This document shows, piece after piece, positions 8,544 through 18,495 of a stretch of 64,000 nucleotides of DNA. The translations under genes and the position numbers were made by a program. How positions within the stretch are numbered: position 1 is the first letter of the stretch; each line of letters begins with the position of its first letter. The notes under the pieces were generated by a model. The model did not search any database. It saw only the letters and a list, made by a program, of their open reading frames with translations, and was not told where the DNA came from. The DNA lies in the NCBI RefSeq assembly GCF_001514065.1, contig NZ_KQ948432.1:411845-475844 (forward strand), written 5' to 3'. This stretch comes from Streptomyces antibioticus (GTDB lineage Bacteria; Actinomycetota; Actinomycetes; Streptomycetales; Streptomycetaceae).

Positions 8544-10599
8544 GCTGCGGCGCTTCGGGCGGGGGAAGCTGCCGCGCGCCGCCCTGGTGGCGCTGCTGGT
8601 GCTGCCGCTGCTCTACGGCGCCCTGTACCTGTGGTCGTTCTGGGACCCGTACGGCCGCCTCGACCGCATCCCGGTGGCGCTGGTGAACGACGACAAGGGG
8701 GCGACCGCCGACGGGAAGAAGATCACCGCGGGGGACGACATCACGAAGGGGCTGCTCGACAGCGACACGTTCGAGTGGCACGAGGTGAGCGCCGCCGACG
8801 CGCGCGCGGGCGTCGAGGACGGCGAGTACTACCTGTCGCTGACCGTGCCGACCGACTTCAGCGCGCGGATCGCCTCCAGCGCGGGCGACTCCCCCGAGAC
8901 GGGCGCGCTCCAGGTCAGGACCAACGACGCGAACAACTACATCGTCGGGCAGATCTCCCGCACGGTCTTCAGCGAGGTCCGCCAGGCCGCGTCCACGAAG
9001 GCGTCGCGGTCCTTCCTGGACCAGATCTTCATCTCCTTCTCCGACATCCACGGCGCGACGGTCAAGGCCGCCAAGGGCGCCGACAAGCTGGAGACCGGCA
9101 CGGTCAAGGCCGAGAAGGGCTCCAAGGACCTCGCCGACGGGCTGAAGGACGCCAAGAGCGGCAGCGGCAAGCTGTCCAAGGGGCTCAAGAAGCTCGACAA
9201 GGGCGCGGGCGACCTCCAGGACGGCTCGGCGCAGGTCGCGGACGGCACCCAGACGCTGGCCGACAGGGTCAACGGGGTCGCGGACAAGGTGGGCCCGTTC
9301 CTGAAGGACAACGAGAAGACGATCGGCGACACCGCCCAGCTCGTCGCGGACTCCGCCGGGGCGATCCGCGACAACCTCGACACCCTGGTGAAGACGGCCC
9401 CCGTCGCCGCCAAGGGCGCCCACAAGGCCTCCGCCACCCTGGACGACGTCTACAAGGCGCGCTGCGAGAACCCGGTCCTGCCGGACGGGGCCTGCGCCGA
9501 CCTGAAGAAGGCCAAGGACGCCGCCGCCGACGTGGCCACGATCGCGGACGACCTGAACACCCTCGTGGCCGACCAGGACGGCGATCTGAAGAGGCTCGAC
9601 AAGAACCTGGCGACCCTCCAGAAGCAGGCCCAGGCCCTCGCCGACCGGGCGCCGAACCTGTCCGAGGACCTCGACGACGCCGTCTCCAAGATCAACAAGC
9701 TGAACGAGGGCGCGGGCAAGGTCGCCGCGGGAGCCAAGACGCTCCACACCGGGCTCGGCACCGCCAAGACCGGCGCCGGTGACCTGGACGAGGGCGTCGG
9801 CAAGCTCAAGACCGGTGCCGAGGACCTCAACGGCGGCATGTTCAAGCTCGTCGACGGCACCGGCAAGCTCTCCGACGGACTGCACGACGGCGCCGGCCAG
9901 ATCCCCGACTACGACAAGGCCGACCGCGACGAGCGCACCGGCGTCATGGCCGACCCGGTCCAGCTCGCCTCCCGGGACCTGCACAAGGCGCCCAACTACG
10001 GCACCGGCTTCGCCCCGTACTTCATCCCGCTGTCCCTGTGGGTGGGCGCGATGGTGGCGTACATGCTGGTGGCGCCGATGAACCGGCGCGCGCTCGCGGC
10101 GGGCGCCCCGGCGTGGCGGATCGCGCTGGCCGGCTGGCTGCCGGTGGTGGCGGTCGGGGTGCTCCAGACCGTCGCCCTGATGTCGGTGCTGCACTGGGCG
10201 ATCGGCCTGCAGATGGTGCGGGCGGCCGGGACCGTGGGCTTCCTTTTCCTGGTCACGGCGTGCTTCGCGGCGATCGTGCAGTGGCTCAACGCCCGCTTCG
10301 GGGCGGCGGGACGCATCCTCGTCCTGGCCTTCCTGATGCTCCAGCTGACGTCCGCGGGCGGCACGTACCCCGTGCAGACCAGTCCCGGCTTCTTCAACGC
10401 GATCCACCCCTTCCTGCCGATGAGCTACGTCGTCGAGGCGCTGCGCCGGCTCATCACGGGCGGCGGGCTCGGTCCGGTGTGGCACGCGTGCGTGGTGCTC
10501 GTCGCGTTCACCGCGGGCGCGCTCGCGCTGACCGCCCTGTCGGCCCGCCGCCGCCAGGTGTGGACGCTCGACCGGCTGCACCCGGAGCTGAGCCTGTGA
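8515..10599 (+). CDS. YhgE/Pip family membrane protein (ABC-2 permease-like)
   Basis: A 694-residue membrane protein. One helix near residues 22-42 leads into a large extracytoplasmic region, and five or six helices fill the last 190 residues (IPLSLWVGAMVAYML, then WLPVVAVGVLQTVALMSVLH, and so on). The middle has heptad-like Lys/Gly/Asp-rich repeats (LADGLKDAKSGSGKLSKGL type) characteristic of YhgE/Pip proteins, which include phage receptor and type VII secretion relatives in Firmicutes. The C-terminal part resembles ABC-2 permeases. Start ATG 8515 follows GAGGAG and overlaps the ATPase gene; the stop overlaps a possible GTG of the TetR gene. The exported substrate is unknown. Confidence 0.88.
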   Translation: MRSPRLAALELRRFGRGKLPRAALVALLVLPLLYGALYLWSFWDPYGRLDRIPVALVNDDKGATADGKKITAGDDITKGLLDSDTFEWHEVSAADARAGVEDGEYYLSLTVPTDFSARIASSAGDSPETGALQVRTNDANNYIVGQISRTVFSEVRQAASTKASRSFLDQIFISFSDIHGATVKAAKGADKLETGTVKAEKGSKDLADGLKDAKSGSGKLSKGLKKLDKGAGDLQDGSAQVADGTQTLADRVNGVADKVGPFLKDNEKTIGDTAQLVADSAGAIRDNLDTLVKTAPVAAKGAHKASATLDDVYKARCENPVLPDGACADLKKAKDAAADVATIADDLNTLVADQDGDLKRLDKNLATLQKQAQALADRAPNLSEDLDDAVSKINKLNEGAGKVAAGAKTLHTGLGTAKTGAGDLDEGVGKLKTGAEDLNGGMFKLVDGTGKLSDGLHDGAGQIPDYDKADRDERTGVMADPVQLASRDLHKAPNYGTGFAPYFIPLSLWVGAMVAYMLVAPMNRRALAAGAPAWRIALAGWLPVVAVGVLQTVALMSVLHWAIGLQMVRAAGTVGFLFLVTACFAAIVQWLNARFGAAGRILVLAFLMLQLTSAGGTYPVQTSPGFFNAIHPFLPMSYVVEALRRLITGGGLGPVWHACVVLVAFTAGALALTALSARRRQVWTLDRLHPELSL

Positions 10600-10628
10600 C
10601 CTCGACGACCTCCCCGGAGCGGGTTGCT

Positions 10629-11264
10629 GTGACAATCAGGGCCATGGAAAGCAGCAGCGGCAGCACGCGCCGCGAGGCCACCCGCCAGAAGCTCTACGAG
10701 GCGGCCGTCACCCTCATCGCGGAGCAGGGCTTCTCCGCCACCACGGTCGACGAGATCGCCGAGCGGGCCGGGGTCGCGAAGGGCACCGTCTACTACAACT
10801 TCGCGAGCAAGTCCGTCCTCTTCGAGGAGCTGCTGCGGCACGGCGTGGGACTCCTCACCGCCTCCCTCAAGGAGGCGTCGGAGCGGACGGCCGCGGCGGG
10901 CGGCAGCAAGACGGACGCCCTGGACGCGATGATCCGGGCCGGTCTGGTCTTCATCGACCGCTACCCGGCCTTCACGCAGCTGTACGTGGCCGAGCTGTGG
11001 CGCACCAACCGGGCCTGGCAGTCCACGCTCATGGTGGTCCGTCAGCAGGCGGTGGCGGTGGTCGAGAACGCGCTGCGCGAGGGCGTCGAGAGCGGCGAGT
11101 TCCACGAGGCGATCGACGTCTCCCTGACCGCGTCCGCGCTCGTCGGCATGGTGCTGGTGGCCGCGCTGGACTGGAAGGCGTTCCAGCCGGAGCGCTCGCT
11201 GGACGACGTCCACTCCGCGCTGTCGCGGCTGTTGCAGGGCCGGGTGAGCGGTACGCGCGCGTAG
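10629..11264 (+). CDS. TetR/AcrR-family repressor of the ABC-YhgE operon
   Basis: A 211-residue TetR regulator. The N-terminal helix-turn-helix is textbook: TRQKLYEAAVTLIAEQGFSATTVDEIAERAGVAKGTVYYNF spans roughly residues 16-57 (quoted here only as a landmark region), and a helical ligand-binding domain follows. I use GTG 10629 because GGAG lies 9 bases upstream; ATG 10644 and GTG 10596 are alternatives. It is the third gene of the operon, and the 26-bp palindrome at 7717-7742 in front of the first gene is its likely operator. The inducer is probably a compound handled by the transporter, which is inference. Confidence 0.88.
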   Translation: MTIRAMESSSGSTRREATRQKLYEAAVTLIAEQGFSATTVDEIAERAGVAKGTVYYNFASKSVLFEELLRHGVGLLTASLKEASERTAAAGGSKTDALDAMIRAGLVFIDRYPAFTQLYVAELWRTNRAWQSTLMVVRQQAVAVVENALREGVESGEFHEAIDVSLTASALVGMVLVAALDWKAFQPERSLDDVHSALSRLLQGRVSGTRA

Positions 11265-11272
11265 ACACGAAA

Positions 11273-11322
11273 GCGCCGGTCCGCTGTGGCCGCGTCCCCC
11301 GCGGGCCACCTCGAACCGGCGC
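11273..11322 (+). terminator. terminator after the TetR gene
   Basis: GCGCCGGT (11273-11280) pairs with ACCGGCGC (11315-11322), and an inner TGGCC/GGCCA pairing strengthens the stem. It begins 8 bases after the TetR stop codon. Confidence 0.7.
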
Positions 11323-11613
11323 CTTCTCGTGCTCCCCCGTTTTCCCCCGTGTCCCCCGTTGGACCCCCGTTCGGTCGTTCCCCCGGGCCCCGTGCCTCGC
11401 TCCCGCCGACTGCCGCCGGCGGAAGGAGCGGATCCGGGGCGGCTCCGCTCCGGCGCCCCGTGTCGCCGGTGCCGGAGCCGTTCCCCTTCTCCGTGGCTCC
11501 ACTCTCTCGTTCACGCAGGTCGCGACCCATCCGCGCGCGTACTCATCTCGCCCACTAGGTACGGATACTCAGGACTGCGCACTCAGGCCCAGGACGCCCC
11601 GTTGCCGACTGGT
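11323..11613. other. intergenic stretch without a recognisable gene
   Basis: With the terminator and the promoter on either side, 362 bases (11265-11626) lie between the TetR and DUF4126 genes. Codon-position bias is weak here and no family-like protein emerges on either strand. Two ACTCAGG copies lie near 11573-11593, close to the downstream promoter. I see nothing else. Confidence 0.5.
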
Positions 11614-11619
11614 TACGAT
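11614..11619 (+). promoter_or_regulatory. -10 element of a probable leaderless DUF4126 transcript
   Basis: TACGAT ends exactly 7 bases before the GTG start at 11627. There is no ribosome binding site in between, the arrangement expected when transcription starts at the first base of the start codon. Confidence 0.45.
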
Positions 11620-11626
11620 CGCCTCC

Positions 11627-12244
11627 GTGTCGGTACTCCCTCTCGTCTTCACCAGCGGCTGGGCCAGCGGAATCAACGCGTACGCCGTCGTGCTGCTGCT
11701 CGGCGTCTTCGGCGCGACCGGGCTGAGCGACGACGTCCCCGAGACCTTGCAGCGCCCTGAGGTCCTCGTCACAGCGGGCGTGCTGTTCCTGTGCGAGGCC
11801 GTCGCGGACAAGATCCCGTACGTCGACTCGGCGTGGGACTCCGTGCACACACTGATCCGGCCCGCCGCGGGCGCCTGGGTGGGCGCGGTGCTGGCCGGTC
11901 AGAGCGGCTCGCTCAACGACGCGGTCGCGGGCCTGGTCGGCGGTTCGACGGCGCTGGCCAGCCACGCGGTCAAGGCCGGGACGCGGATGGCGGTGAACAC
12001 CTCGCCGGAGCCGTTCAGCAACGTGATCGTGAGCCTGGCCGAGGACCTCGGTGTCGCCGGCCTCGTCACCTTCGCGATCTTCAACCCGCAGGCGGCGGCG
12101 ATCATCGCGGCGGTGCTGCTGATCGGAGGGCTGGTCATACTGATCTTCCTGATCTCCCGCATCCGCCGGTTCCTGCGGCGCCGGGCCCAGCGCCGGGAGG
12201 AGAAGCGGCTCGCGGGCCGGTCGGGGTCGCCGCCCGGCTGGTGA
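11627..12244 (+). CDS. DUF4126 membrane protein
   Basis: A 205-residue membrane protein of the DUF4126 family. The N-terminus VLPLVFTSGWASGINAYAVV is a family hallmark. Further hydrophobic segments lie near residues 42-58, 80-120 and 150-180, and the tail is strongly basic (RIRRFLRRRAQRREEKR). Function is unknown. The GTG at 11627 matches the family start and lies 7 bases after a TACGAT -10 box, suggesting a leaderless message. The next gene begins 48 bases downstream with its own apparent promoter. Confidence 0.82.
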   Translation: MSVLPLVFTSGWASGINAYAVVLLLGVFGATGLSDDVPETLQRPEVLVTAGVLFLCEAVADKIPYVDSAWDSVHTLIRPAAGAWVGAVLAGQSGSLNDAVAGLVGGSTALASHAVKAGTRMAVNTSPEPFSNVIVSLAEDLGVAGLVTFAIFNPQAAAIIAAVLLIGGLVILIFLISRIRRFLRRRAQRREEKRLAGRSGSPPGW

Positions 12245-12279
12245 TCCCACCTGTCACCAGGGCTGTCAGTGGCGGCCGA

Positions 12280-12285
12280 TAAAGT
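12280..12285 (+). promoter_or_regulatory. -10 element of a probable leaderless oxidoreductase transcript
   Basis: TAAAGT ends exactly 7 bases before ATG 12293 and no Shine-Dalgarno sequence is visible. The -35 region is not convincing. Confidence 0.4.
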
Positions 12286-12292
12286 CGCGGGC

Positions 12293-13801
12293 ATGGCACG
12301 GATTGCGGTGATCGGCGCCGGGATGGGCGCGATGGCGGCCGCTGCCCGGCTGGCCGTCGCGGGCCACCGGGTGGCGGTGTACGAGCGTACGGAGACGTAC
12401 GGCGGTGCGGTGCGCCGCTTCGAGCGCGACGGGTTCGCCTTCGACACCGGTCCGGGACTGCTGCCGCTCCCCGCCGTCTACCGCGACCTCTTCGTCAAGA
12501 CCGGCAAGGAGCCCCTGGAGTCGGTCGTCGAGCTGGTCCAGGTCGACCCGTCGTCGCGGCATCTCTTCGCGGACGGCACCGGGGTCTCCCTGCCGAACGC
12601 GTCCCGCGCGGGCGTGGTCGCGGCGCTCGACGAGGCCCTCGGTGCGGGCGCCGGTGACCGCTGGGGCGACTTCCTGGTCCGGGCCCGCGAGGCCTGGGAC
12701 CGTACGCGCCGGCCGCTCCTGGAGGAGCCGCTGTGGCCCAACTGGTCGGTGCTGGCCGACCGCGAGCCCTATCCGTCGGTCCCGCACAAGAAGCTCCTGC
12801 GCACCCGTCGCGCGAGCACGCTCGCCGAGATCGGCGCCTGGGAGCTGCGCGACCCCCGACTGGCCGCGCTCCTGGACGGCTACGCGCTGGCGTACGGCCT
12901 CGACCCGAGCACCGCCCCGGCGAGCGCGGCGGTGCTGCCGTACCTGGAGCATGCCTTCGGGACCTGGTATGTCCGCGGCGGCCTGCGGGAGTTGGCGCGC
13001 GCGGTGTACGAGCGGTGTGTGGCGCGCCGGGTGGAGTTCCACTTCGGCGCCGAGGTCACCGGGGTGCTGGAGAAGGACGGCCGGGCGGCGGGGGTCGAGT
13101 TCGCCGGCGGCGGTGTGACGGAGGCGGACCATGTCGTGGCGGGCGTGGACCCGGCCCGGCTCGCCGGTCTGACGGAGCACCCGCTGTACGGCGAGGGTGG
13201 GGTGCGGCCCGATCCGGCGGCGGACCGGCCGGGGAGGTTCACGGTGCTGCTGGCGCTGCGCGGCGCGCGTGAGGCCGGTGCGGTCCATCGCACGGTGGTG
13301 CACGCCCCGGACCGCGCGGCCGAGTTGGACTTCCTCGGCTCCGCGCGCGGTGAGCCGGCGCGTCCCACCGTGACGGTGCTGCGGCCGGGTGATCCCGCGC
13401 TGCACCCCGAGGGGGACTTCGAGTCGGTGGTGCTGTCCGCCACGGTGCCGACCCGGGCCGACTGGGGTGTCGACGCGACCGACGACCGGTTCGCCGACCT
13501 CATGGCGGCAGCCGCGGAGGCGGCCGTGCCGGGGCTGCGCGAGCGGCTGATGTGGCGGGAAGTGCGTACACCCGAGCACACCGAGGCCGAGACCGGCGCC
13601 GCGTTCGGCGCCGTACCAGCCCCCGCGCTGGCCGCCGGCCAGGGCCGTTTCCTGCACCCGGCCAACACGACCCCGCTGCCGGGGCTGTACCGGGTGGGTG
13701 GCTGGGCGCATCCCGGCGGCGGTCTTCCGCACGCCGGGATGTCAGGGGCGCTGGTCGCCGGACTGATCGTGGAGGGACCGGACTTCCGGGGCTCTCAGTG
13801 A
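12293..13801 (+). CDS. CrtI-like FAD-dependent oxidoreductase
   Basis: A 502-residue flavoprotein of the phytoene desaturase/protoporphyrinogen oxidase fold. The N-terminal dinucleotide site is IAVIGAGMGAMAAAARLAVAG (shown as a landmark) with the acidic residue in VYERTETYGG, then a GFAFDTGPGLLPLP motif typical of CrtI relatives. The C-terminal FAD motif is PLPGLYRVGGWAHPGGGLP with GMSGALVAG. There are no carotenoid genes around it, so the substrate is unknown and phytoene should not be assumed. ATG 12293 is used; the upstream in-frame ATG at 12269 would overlap the promoter region. Confidence 0.8.
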   Translation: MARIAVIGAGMGAMAAAARLAVAGHRVAVYERTETYGGAVRRFERDGFAFDTGPGLLPLPAVYRDLFVKTGKEPLESVVELVQVDPSSRHLFADGTGVSLPNASRAGVVAALDEALGAGAGDRWGDFLVRAREAWDRTRRPLLEEPLWPNWSVLADREPYPSVPHKKLLRTRRASTLAEIGAWELRDPRLAALLDGYALAYGLDPSTAPASAAVLPYLEHAFGTWYVRGGLRELARAVYERCVARRVEFHFGAEVTGVLEKDGRAAGVEFAGGGVTEADHVVAGVDPARLAGLTEHPLYGEGGVRPDPAADRPGRFTVLLALRGAREAGAVHRTVVHAPDRAAELDFLGSARGEPARPTVTVLRPGDPALHPEGDFESVVLSATVPTRADWGVDATDDRFADLMAAAAEAAVPGLRERLMWREVRTPEHTEAETGAAFGAVPAPALAAGQGRFLHPANTTPLPGLYRVGGWAHPGGGLPHAGMSGALVAGLIVEGPDFRGSQ

Positions 13802-13826
13802 GCCACGGGCCGGCCGCCCCTCGGCG

Positions 13827-14783
13827 TCAGAAGCGGTACTGCTCGTCGTAGCCGTTCCCCTGCTGGCCGTTGCCCTGGTAGGGGTACTGCTGCTCCGGCG
13901 GGAGCTCGCCGCCGTAGGAGTCGTCGGACCGCTGCTGCGGGACCCAGACGCCGCCGGCCGGGGTCTCGCCGCCGTAGGTCGGGTTGCCGTACTGGTCCTG
14001 GCCGTAGGCCTGCTGGTCGTAGCTCTGCTGGCCGCCGTACGAGGTGTCGTAGCCGGCGCCGCCGTAGGTCTGGGTGCCGATGTACGGGTCGGAGTAGGCG
14101 GCGTACTGCTGCTGTCCGGCCATGTCGTAGCCGTACTGCTGCTGGTCGTAGCCGGTGTAGCCGTCGTAGGAATAGCTCTGGTCGGCGCCCTGGGCGGCCG
14201 TCGCGTACTGGTCCTGGCCGGCATAGGTGCCGTCGCCGGTCGCCGTCGGGTACGGGGTGTCGCCGTATATGCCGTAGGAGCCGGTGTCGTCCGGCATCGG
14301 CTGGGGCTCGTAGACCGCGGTGGTCTCGGCCGCCGCGGCGGGGCGGGCGGGCGTGAAGACGTCGTCGCGGTCGTAGTCGTCGCCGTAACCGGCCGGGTCC
14401 TGGCGGTAGTTGGCCTCGTCGCCGTAACCCGCGTCCGAGGCCTCCAGGTCGGAGACCTCAAGGGTGGGCTCCTCGCGACCGCGCTCGCGGCGGGGACGCT
14501 TGCCGCCGGTCAGGCCGCCCAGGGCCGCCGGCGGATTGACCGCCCAGCCCTGTTCGAAGCCGCGGCGGAAGGAGAGCGTGACGTACGTCTGGCCGATCGC
14601 GAAGGCCATGGCGCCCAGCCCGATGACGACGACCGACGGAATCAGCACACCGAGGACGACGCCGAGGAAGCCCGCGAACGCGAGCAGCCGCCAGCGCAGC
14701 CGCGCCTTGTACTGGAGCAGCACCTCGCCGAGCAACCACAGCGCGACGATGCCGAACGCGATGTAGAGGACCGTCCAGCCCAT
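13827..14783 (-). CDS. membrane protein with Tyr/Gln/Gly-rich C-terminal tail
   Basis: A 318-residue protein. The first 80 residues hold three hydrophobic segments (TVLYIAFGIVALWLLGEVLL; a double hydrophobic stretch near 35-70), then YVTLSFRRGFEQGWAVNP. The remaining two thirds are acidic then extremely rich in Tyr, Gln, Gly, Asp and Ser, with many YG, GYD and QQYG motifs: a low-complexity, prion-like composition. The start ATG 14783 has GAGAGGGG upstream. I recognise no catalytic domain. Related proteins are conserved next to metF in Streptomyces. The tail may be a cytoplasmic scaffold or condensate-forming region, which is inference. Confidence 0.75.
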   Translation of the reverse strand: MGWTVLYIAFGIVALWLLGEVLLQYKARLRWRLLAFAGFLGVVLGVLIPSVVVIGLGAMAFAIGQTYVTLSFRRGFEQGWAVNPPAALGGLTGGKRPRRERGREEPTLEVSDLEASDAGYGDEANYRQDPAGYGDDYDRDDVFTPARPAAAAETTAVYEPQPMPDDTGSYGIYGDTPYPTATGDGTYAGQDQYATAAQGADQSYSYDGYTGYDQQQYGYDMAGQQQYAAYSDPYIGTQTYGGAGYDTSYGGQQSYDQQAYGQDQYGNPTYGGETPAGGVWVPQQRSDDSYGGELPPEQQYPYQGNGQQGNGYDEQYRF

Positions 14784-14839
14784 GTACGCCCCTCTCCCAG
14801 TGGCCGCTACGCAGTGTGTCGTATATCCGTGCGGCCGGT

Positions 14840-15772
<933 letters not shown>

Positions 15773-15885
15773 TTAGCCAGGGGGCGCTGGTCACCCAACC
15801 AGATCGCGGAAATTTGCCCGTTTTGTCGATTTGTTGTCCACCCCTCGGACAGTTTTCGGACAGCCGGGGCCCACGAGGTGGCCGG

Positions 15886-16551
15886 TCACCGCCGGCGCAG
15901 GCGCTTGGCGAACTCCGCGGCGGCCGCGCCGGGGTCGGTCGCCTCCGTGATGGCGCGTACGACGACGACCCGGTCCGCGCCCGCCTCCAGCACCTCGTCG
16001 AGGTTGCCGAGGTCGATGCCGCCGATGGCGAACCAGGGGCGGTCGGTGCGCAGGGCGGCGGTGTGGCGGACCAGGTCGAGGCCGGGGGCGTGGCGGCCGG
16101 GCTTGGTGGGGGTGGGCCAGCAGGGGCCGGTGCAGAAGTAGTCGACGCCGGCCTGGCCGGCCGCGGCCGCCGCTTCCGACTCGGCGTGGGTGGAGCGGCC
16201 GATGAGGACGTCGTCGCCGAGGATCGCGCGGGCCGCGGGGACCGGGAGGTCGCCCTGGCCGAGGTGGAGTACGTCGGCCTGGGCCGCGTGGGCGACGTCG
16301 GCTCGGTCGTTGACCGCGAGCAGCTTGCCGTGGCGGGCGCAGGCATCGGCGAAGACCTGGAGGTGCTCCAGCTCCTCGGCGGCCTCCATGCCCTTGTCGC
16401 GGAGCTGCACGATGTCGACGCCGCCGGCCAGGACCGCGTCGAGGAACTCCGGGAGGTCGCCCTGGCGCTTGCGGGCGTCCGTGCAGAGGTAGACGCGGGC
16501 GTCGGCGAGCTGGGCGCGGGTGGTGTGGGCGGCGTCGGCTGCGGCGGTCAT
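15886..16551 (-). CDS. thiE: thiamine-phosphate synthase
   Basis: A 221-residue ThiE, which joins hydroxymethylpyrimidine diphosphate and the thiazole phosphate to make thiamine phosphate. Seen motifs: [20 protein letters not shown] (substrate-binding RDK), [42 protein letters not shown] and [11 protein letters not shown]. The start ATG 16551 matches the family, with GGGGGA upstream. No TPP riboswitch precedes it, unlike the thiO operon 2.5 kb away. The 260 bases between it and the next gene upstream hold no recognisable element. Confidence 0.95.
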   Translation of the reverse strand: MTAAADAAHTTRAQLADARVYLCTDARKRQGDLPEFLDAVLAGGVDIVQLRDKGMEAAEELEHLQVFADACARHGKLLAVNDRADVAHAAQADVLHLGQGDLPVPAARAILGDDVLIGRSTHAESEAAAAAGQAGVDYFCTGPCWPTPTKPGRHAPGLDLVRHTAALRTDRPWFAIGGIDLGNLDEVLEAGADRVVVVRAITEATDPGAAAAEFAKRLRRR

Positions 16552-16810
16552 GTTCGGTCCCCCGGGGTCGGTGGCGTACGGGCCGTGGACGAGTGCGGTC
16601 GGCCTCGGCGGGCGGTAGTGAACCACAGGTGGGTCGGGGTGGGGGCATGCCGGGGTGGGGCGCGCGGGCCGGGGCGGGTGTCACTCACCCGCGTTGGCGG
16701 GGAGCTGCTGCGCCCACCCGTGCCGCCCCAGCGGCACGACTGCCCGCAGCTGCGTAAGGAGATGGCTCGCAGCTACAGCAGACGGCCCCTGGGGCCGGAC
16801 GGCGTTCGAC

Positions 16811-17182
16811 TCAGACCGCCAATGCCTGGGCCCGGCGTTTCACCTCCGTGCCGCGGTTCTCGCTCAGGGCCTGGGCCGGGGTGCCGGGCAGGCTGTCGTC
16901 CGGGGTGAAGAGCCACTCCAGCATCTCTTCGTCGCTGAAGCCGTCGTCCCTCAGAAGCGTCAGGGTCCCGGCGAGGCCCTTGACGACCTTCTGCTCGGCC
17001 CCGTCGATGAAGGCGGCGGGGACGTGCAGTGCGCGGTTCTCACCTCGGCGTACGGCGATGAGCTGGCCCTCCTTGACCAGCTGCCGCACACGCGTCACCT
17101 CGACGTCCAGCATTTCTGCGATGTCGGGGAGGGTGAGCCAGGCGGGGACGAGAGCATCGATCTTTGCGTCAATCTCGGTCAC
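16811..17182 (-). CDS. Rv2175c-like winged-helix DNA-binding protein
   Basis: A 123-residue homologue of M. tuberculosis Rv2175c, a DNA-binding wHTH protein known there as a substrate of the kinase PknL. The N-terminal half carries the HTH (PAWLTLPDIAEMLDVEVTRV, then RQLVKEGQLIAVRR). The C-terminal half has the LTLLRDDGFSDEEMLEWLFTPDD segment of the family. The N-terminal Thr (TEIDAK) is where a kinase might act; that is a guess. GTG 17182 is chosen; an in-frame GTG at 17206 is possible. A PASTA kinase is about 4 kb away at 21298. Confidence 0.85.
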   Translation of the reverse strand: MTEIDAKIDALVPAWLTLPDIAEMLDVEVTRVRQLVKEGQLIAVRRGENRALHVPAAFIDGAEQKVVKGLAGTLTLLRDDGFSDEEMLEWLFTPDDSLPGTPAQALSENRGTEVKRRAQALAV

Positions 17183-17258
17183 GGAATCAAGCCTGCCATC
17201 CCGCACTGACAGTCGGAAGCCGGGGCCGCCCGAAACGGCCCCAGCCTCGACATTTCCG

Positions 17259-18479
17259 CTAGACCACGGCCGCCTTCAACGGCCGCCCCGGGTCCGACAG
17301 CAACCCGGTGTCCAGTTCCGTCCCCGCCTCGATCAGGCGCCGCCCCTGTGCCAGGTCCCGCGGCCGGCCCACCGCCAGCAGCGCGACCAGCCGGTTCTCC
17401 CGCAGCCAGCAGACCGACCAGGCCGGTCCGGACGGGTCCCCGCGCCACAGGACGGTGTCGGCGGACGTGTGGTGACCGGCGTACTGGACGAAACGGCCGA
17501 ACTGCTCGGACCAGAAGTACGGCACCGGGTCGTAGACCGACGGCGTCTCGCCGATGATGTTGGCCGCCACCGTGCGCGGCCCCTGGAGGGCGTTGTCCCA
17601 GTGGTGGACGAGCAGGCGCTCGCCGTAGCGGCCCGAGGGGAAGGACGCGCAGTCGCCCACGGCGTACACGTCCGGGACCGACGTGCGCAGCTCCGCGTCG
17701 GCCACGACCTCTCCGTGCGCGCCGAGGTCGATGCCCGAGCCGGCCAGCCAGGACGTGGCCGGGCGGGCGCCGATGCCGACCACGACCGCGTCGGCGGGGA
17801 GCCGGGAGCCGTCGTCGAGGACGACCTCGCCGGGCTCGACGTGGGCCACGCGCGCGTGGGTGCGCAGAGCGGCCCCCGCGTCGGCGTACCAGGCCGCCAT
17901 CGGCGTGGCGACCTCCGCGGGCAGGGCGCCCGCCAGCGGCCGGTCGGCGGCCTCGACGACGGTCACCGCGCAGCCCGCGTCGCGCGCGGCGGTGGCGAAC
18001 TCGGCGCCGATCCAGCCCGCGCCGACGACCACGATGTCGTGCTGCCGGGCGAGCACCGGGCGCAGCCGTTCGGCGTCGTCGAGGGTGCGCAGCAGATGGA
18101 CGCCGGGGACGCCCTCCGCGCCGGGCAGCCGGATCGGTTCCGCGCCGGTGGCGAGGACCAGGACGTCGTACGGCACCGGCCCGCCCTCGGCGTCCAGTTC
18201 GCGGTCGGCCGGGCGGACGCCCAGCACCTCGACTCCGAGCCGCAGTTCGATGCCGAGCGCCTCGAAGTCGACGTCGAAGGCGGAGCCCTCGGCCTTGCCG
18301 AGCAGCACCGCCTTGGACAGCGGCGGCCGGTCGTAGGGCTGGTGGGGTTCCGCGCCGATCAGCGTCACCGTGCCGGTGAAGCCCTGTTCGCGCAGGGCCA
18401 CCGCCGTCTGTACGCCGGCCATGCCCGCGCCGACCACGACCGCACGCCGCCGCGCCTGCGTCTCCGTCTCGTCGCTCAC
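17259..18479 (-). CDS. NAD(P)/FAD-dependent ferredoxin-reductase-type oxidoreductase
   Basis: A 406-residue flavoprotein of the rubredoxin/putidaredoxin reductase group, which passes electrons from NAD(P)H to ferredoxin-like partners. The FAD site is VVVGAGMAGVQTA near residue 12, followed by PYDRPPLSK. The NAD site is IVVVGAGWIGAEFA near residue 152, and YAVGDCASF is the second FAD motif. The C-terminal reductase domain ends RPLKAAVV. No cognate ferredoxin lies next to it. GTG 18479 is chosen from the family start. A perfect 17-bp palindrome sits 17 bases upstream, suggesting dedicated regulation. Confidence 0.88.
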   Translation of the reverse strand: MSDETETQARRRAVVVGAGMAGVQTAVALREQGFTGTVTLIGAEPHQPYDRPPLSKAVLLGKAEGSAFDVDFEALGIELRLGVEVLGVRPADRELDAEGGPVPYDVLVLATGAEPIRLPGAEGVPGVHLLRTLDDAERLRPVLARQHDIVVVGAGWIGAEFATAARDAGCAVTVVEAADRPLAGALPAEVATPMAAWYADAGAALRTHARVAHVEPGEVVLDDGSRLPADAVVVGIGARPATSWLAGSGIDLGAHGEVVADAELRTSVPDVYAVGDCASFPSGRYGERLLVHHWDNALQGPRTVAANIIGETPSVYDPVPYFWSEQFGRFVQYAGHHTSADTVLWRGDPSGPAWSVCWLRENRLVALLAVGRPRDLAQGRRLIEAGTELDTGLLSDPGRPLKAAVV

Positions 18480-18495
18480 CTGATCACCATAGACA

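Noticed and set aside
8377-10635. Open frame of about 752 codons on the minus strand opposite the YhgE gene
   Set aside because: Composition mirrors the repeated Lys/Asp/Gly codons of the real gene; no ribosome binding site or recognisable fold.
12293-13801. Carotenoid biosynthesis cluster around the CrtI-like gene
   Set aside because: No phytoene synthase, GGPP synthase or cyclase gene lies nearby, so only the fold can be claimed.
16552-16810. Second TPP riboswitch in front of thiE
   Set aside because: None of the CTGAGA or ACCTGATC aptamer blocks occurs on the minus strand here.
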